Source: Andrena cerasifolii (taxonomy: Eukaryota > Arthropoda > Insecta > Hymenoptera > Andrenidae). From it: a DNA stretch of 64,000 nt. The DNA is taken from NCBI RefSeq assembly GCF_050908995.1, contig NC_135121.1, positions 7,688,001 to 7,752,000 on the forward strand, in the 5' to 3' direction. Below the pieces are notes generated by a model that was given only the letters and a program-made list of their open reading frames with translations, had not been told where the DNA came from and made no database searches. Both the position numbers and the translations under genes were made by a program. Of the stretch, positions 62,188-64,000 are shown piece by piece (the first letter of the stretch is position 1; every line of letters begins with the position of its first letter).

Positions 62188-64000
62188 ACGCTATTTTAAT
62201 GAATGGACTTTTATCCCCCGGTCCCTACATCGCGACGGGAACTGGCGAAAGAACAATGTCCCCGTTTGATGCCACCGCCACACGTGCACGCGTACTTTTA
62301 ATTGTTTCCGGAATCACATAAAGCATCGTTCTTGAAACCCTAGGCGATCGAATCGACCGTCAGTCGATTATTAATAAACCGAAGGATCCAAACTTTTTAG
62401 AATCTTCAATTACTTTAAGCTTTTGAGGCCAGTGTACTATTTACTCCAGTGTTTAATAGATCACGTTGGGGCATTAAATTTTCACCCTATTTTTTAGTCC
62501 TCTTCGTCTGAGCCATTCTCACTAAACATGAAAGGAAATCCAAGGGAATGGCATTTACGAATAGACGACTCGAGGCAGATTTTAATCTACCAATGCTCGG
62601 CGTAATTAAATGCTCGCAAGGTAGTTAGTAGAACGAGGTCCCGCGGATCGATTGTTAAACAACGATGAAAAAAAAGTCTCATTGTTCTGACGTTTCAAGG
62701 AGTCGATCGTCGCGAGCCATCCGATTTTGATTCAGGCGCGACGAGAAATATAAAATCCCCCCCGACTACAATCGCGCGCGCCATGTTTTGCAACAATCTC
62801 TCCCGCCTTCTGTCCGCGGTTATTCTCCCAGCGTGAACACCAGAATTGCTAGTGACAATACGGAGACTCTCGGGCTTATAACATCCATCGCGAGGGGGGA
62901 CGTTGTCAAAGGAACCGCCTGCGAGGAGAAAGATTTCGTTTCGCAAGTGTCTTGCGCGCCAGCACGCGTTCCGAGCAAATTGAGGGGCATTAAAGGTGGC
63001 GCGGAGTGGAAGCCTCTGGGAAAGAGTGATATTTCAATATCATCGTTGTTATCGAGCGTTAAATTCATCGCAATTGAAGCGTTACGTTCGCGCGACAGGA
63101 ACAGCGAGGAATATCCTTTTGCAATGCAGGTGTTTCGATTCAGGACCATTTTCTGTTTGGGCCCCCCATCCTGTAGCGATTAATTGGGCCAAGCTATGCT
63201 GAAAGCTACAAAACCCCAATGGTCTAAAATTGTGTTTTAGTTTGAAGATTTTTAAAGAAAAGTAGCTTCATTTCTGTTGGGTATATTTTATTCCTTGCTA
63301 TTGGTTTACAATGCTTTTTAATGGGTCATTCAATAGTGAGTAGTTTAATTAATATTATTTTACATTTTCTGTAGAAAACTACAGTGTTTTGTTGTAGATA
63401 AATACAACAATGTTTTCTTTTAACCCTAATGGAACTAAAAGTTGTTCCAGGGGCTGGTAATTTTTGGCAGAACAAATATCACAAAATTATGGTATCCGTA
63501 TTGTGTTTAAGTACTTTTTAGTTATTCCGAGGGTTGGTCTCTGCATAACTTGGCCCAGTTGTTCCAGTTTGTGCGCGGAAGATAGAGCCTTGACAAGTCA
63601 TTCGTCATACTTTAGGCTCCGCTCTTGGGGGTACTAAAATAAGGGAAGATCAATCTTCACGCCAGTCGATCTCTCACGTGTGATCCCATTAATGTCCACC
63701 TCGCGAACGAGTTCCGTTAAAGTTCACCATTTGAACATGAAATTTGGCCATTCTCGCCGCGAGAAAGTAGCTCGGTGTAGCGCTGATAATCAATTCAGCA
63801 GATGAAAGAGGCTCGGTTAATTATAAAGAGCGCTGCAATTTGCTCAGATTCATCCGGCAGATTGAGCAGAATATAATTCCTACAAAATAAACGATACTTA
63901 ATCGGGCAAGCAGAAACGAGTATTAACCAAAATTCAGTGGCTCTCTGCTGCGATCGTGGGCTCATCGAATTGTATTCTGTCAGAGGTGATCCGGAGCTTA
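62188..64000. other. No gene seen
   Basis: Unique sequence upstream of the weak candidate exon at 61858-62187; GC-rich at 62,690-63,180 and AT-rich afterwards. Confidence 0.45.

Overview
This window is eukaryotic nuclear DNA, most likely from an insect. The signs are AT-rich and CpG-rich GC-rich blocks in alternation, very low gene density, GT-AG introns (one only 63 bp), and many small inverted-repeat transposons. A hymenopteran is my best guess from the overall texture, but that is inference.

Only two protein-coding loci can be defended. (1) On the + strand, 13359-13833 and 14671-14955 are the last two coding exons of a transcription-factor-like protein. They encode a low-complexity tail rich in His, Gln, Ser and Met, and the upstream exons lie outside what I can recognise. 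The intron between them carries a perfect 28-bp inverted repeat. (2) On the - strand, 51453-50801 is a compact three-exon gene for an unrecognised 135-residue protein. All its splice phases fit, and no single open frame of this locus shows the whole gene. Two weaker exon candidates are at 61858-62187 (-) and 56719-56937 (-).

The rest is mostly mobile-element debris. There are three TA-flanked pogo/Tigger-type elements (10210-11044; 27865-28613; 41413-42141, the last with an open helix-turn-helix fragment) and a mariner-like inverted-repeat element (6409-7437). There are hAT elements with 8-bp target duplications, one nested in another (47400-47692 inside 47045-48187, plus 31891-32450 and 51715-52323). 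A broken GDGDSK-type transposase (26637-27600, -) lies downstream of a TTAA-GGGG terminus at 26030. Two fold-back elements abut at one shared TTAA (60282-61732). There is also a non-LTR retrotransposon tail (33590-33726) and many other long hairpins.

The most striking arrays are a 170-bp tandem repeat in two blocks, carried on a near-identical 1,240-bp duplication (52812-55110), and a 28-bp-period minisatellite in two inverted arrays (28682-29190). GC-rich blocks (for example 23,500-24,070, 35,500-36,050, 45,900-46,900, 57,400-58,700) contain long stop-free stretches in several frames at once, which I read as compositional accidents and not genes.
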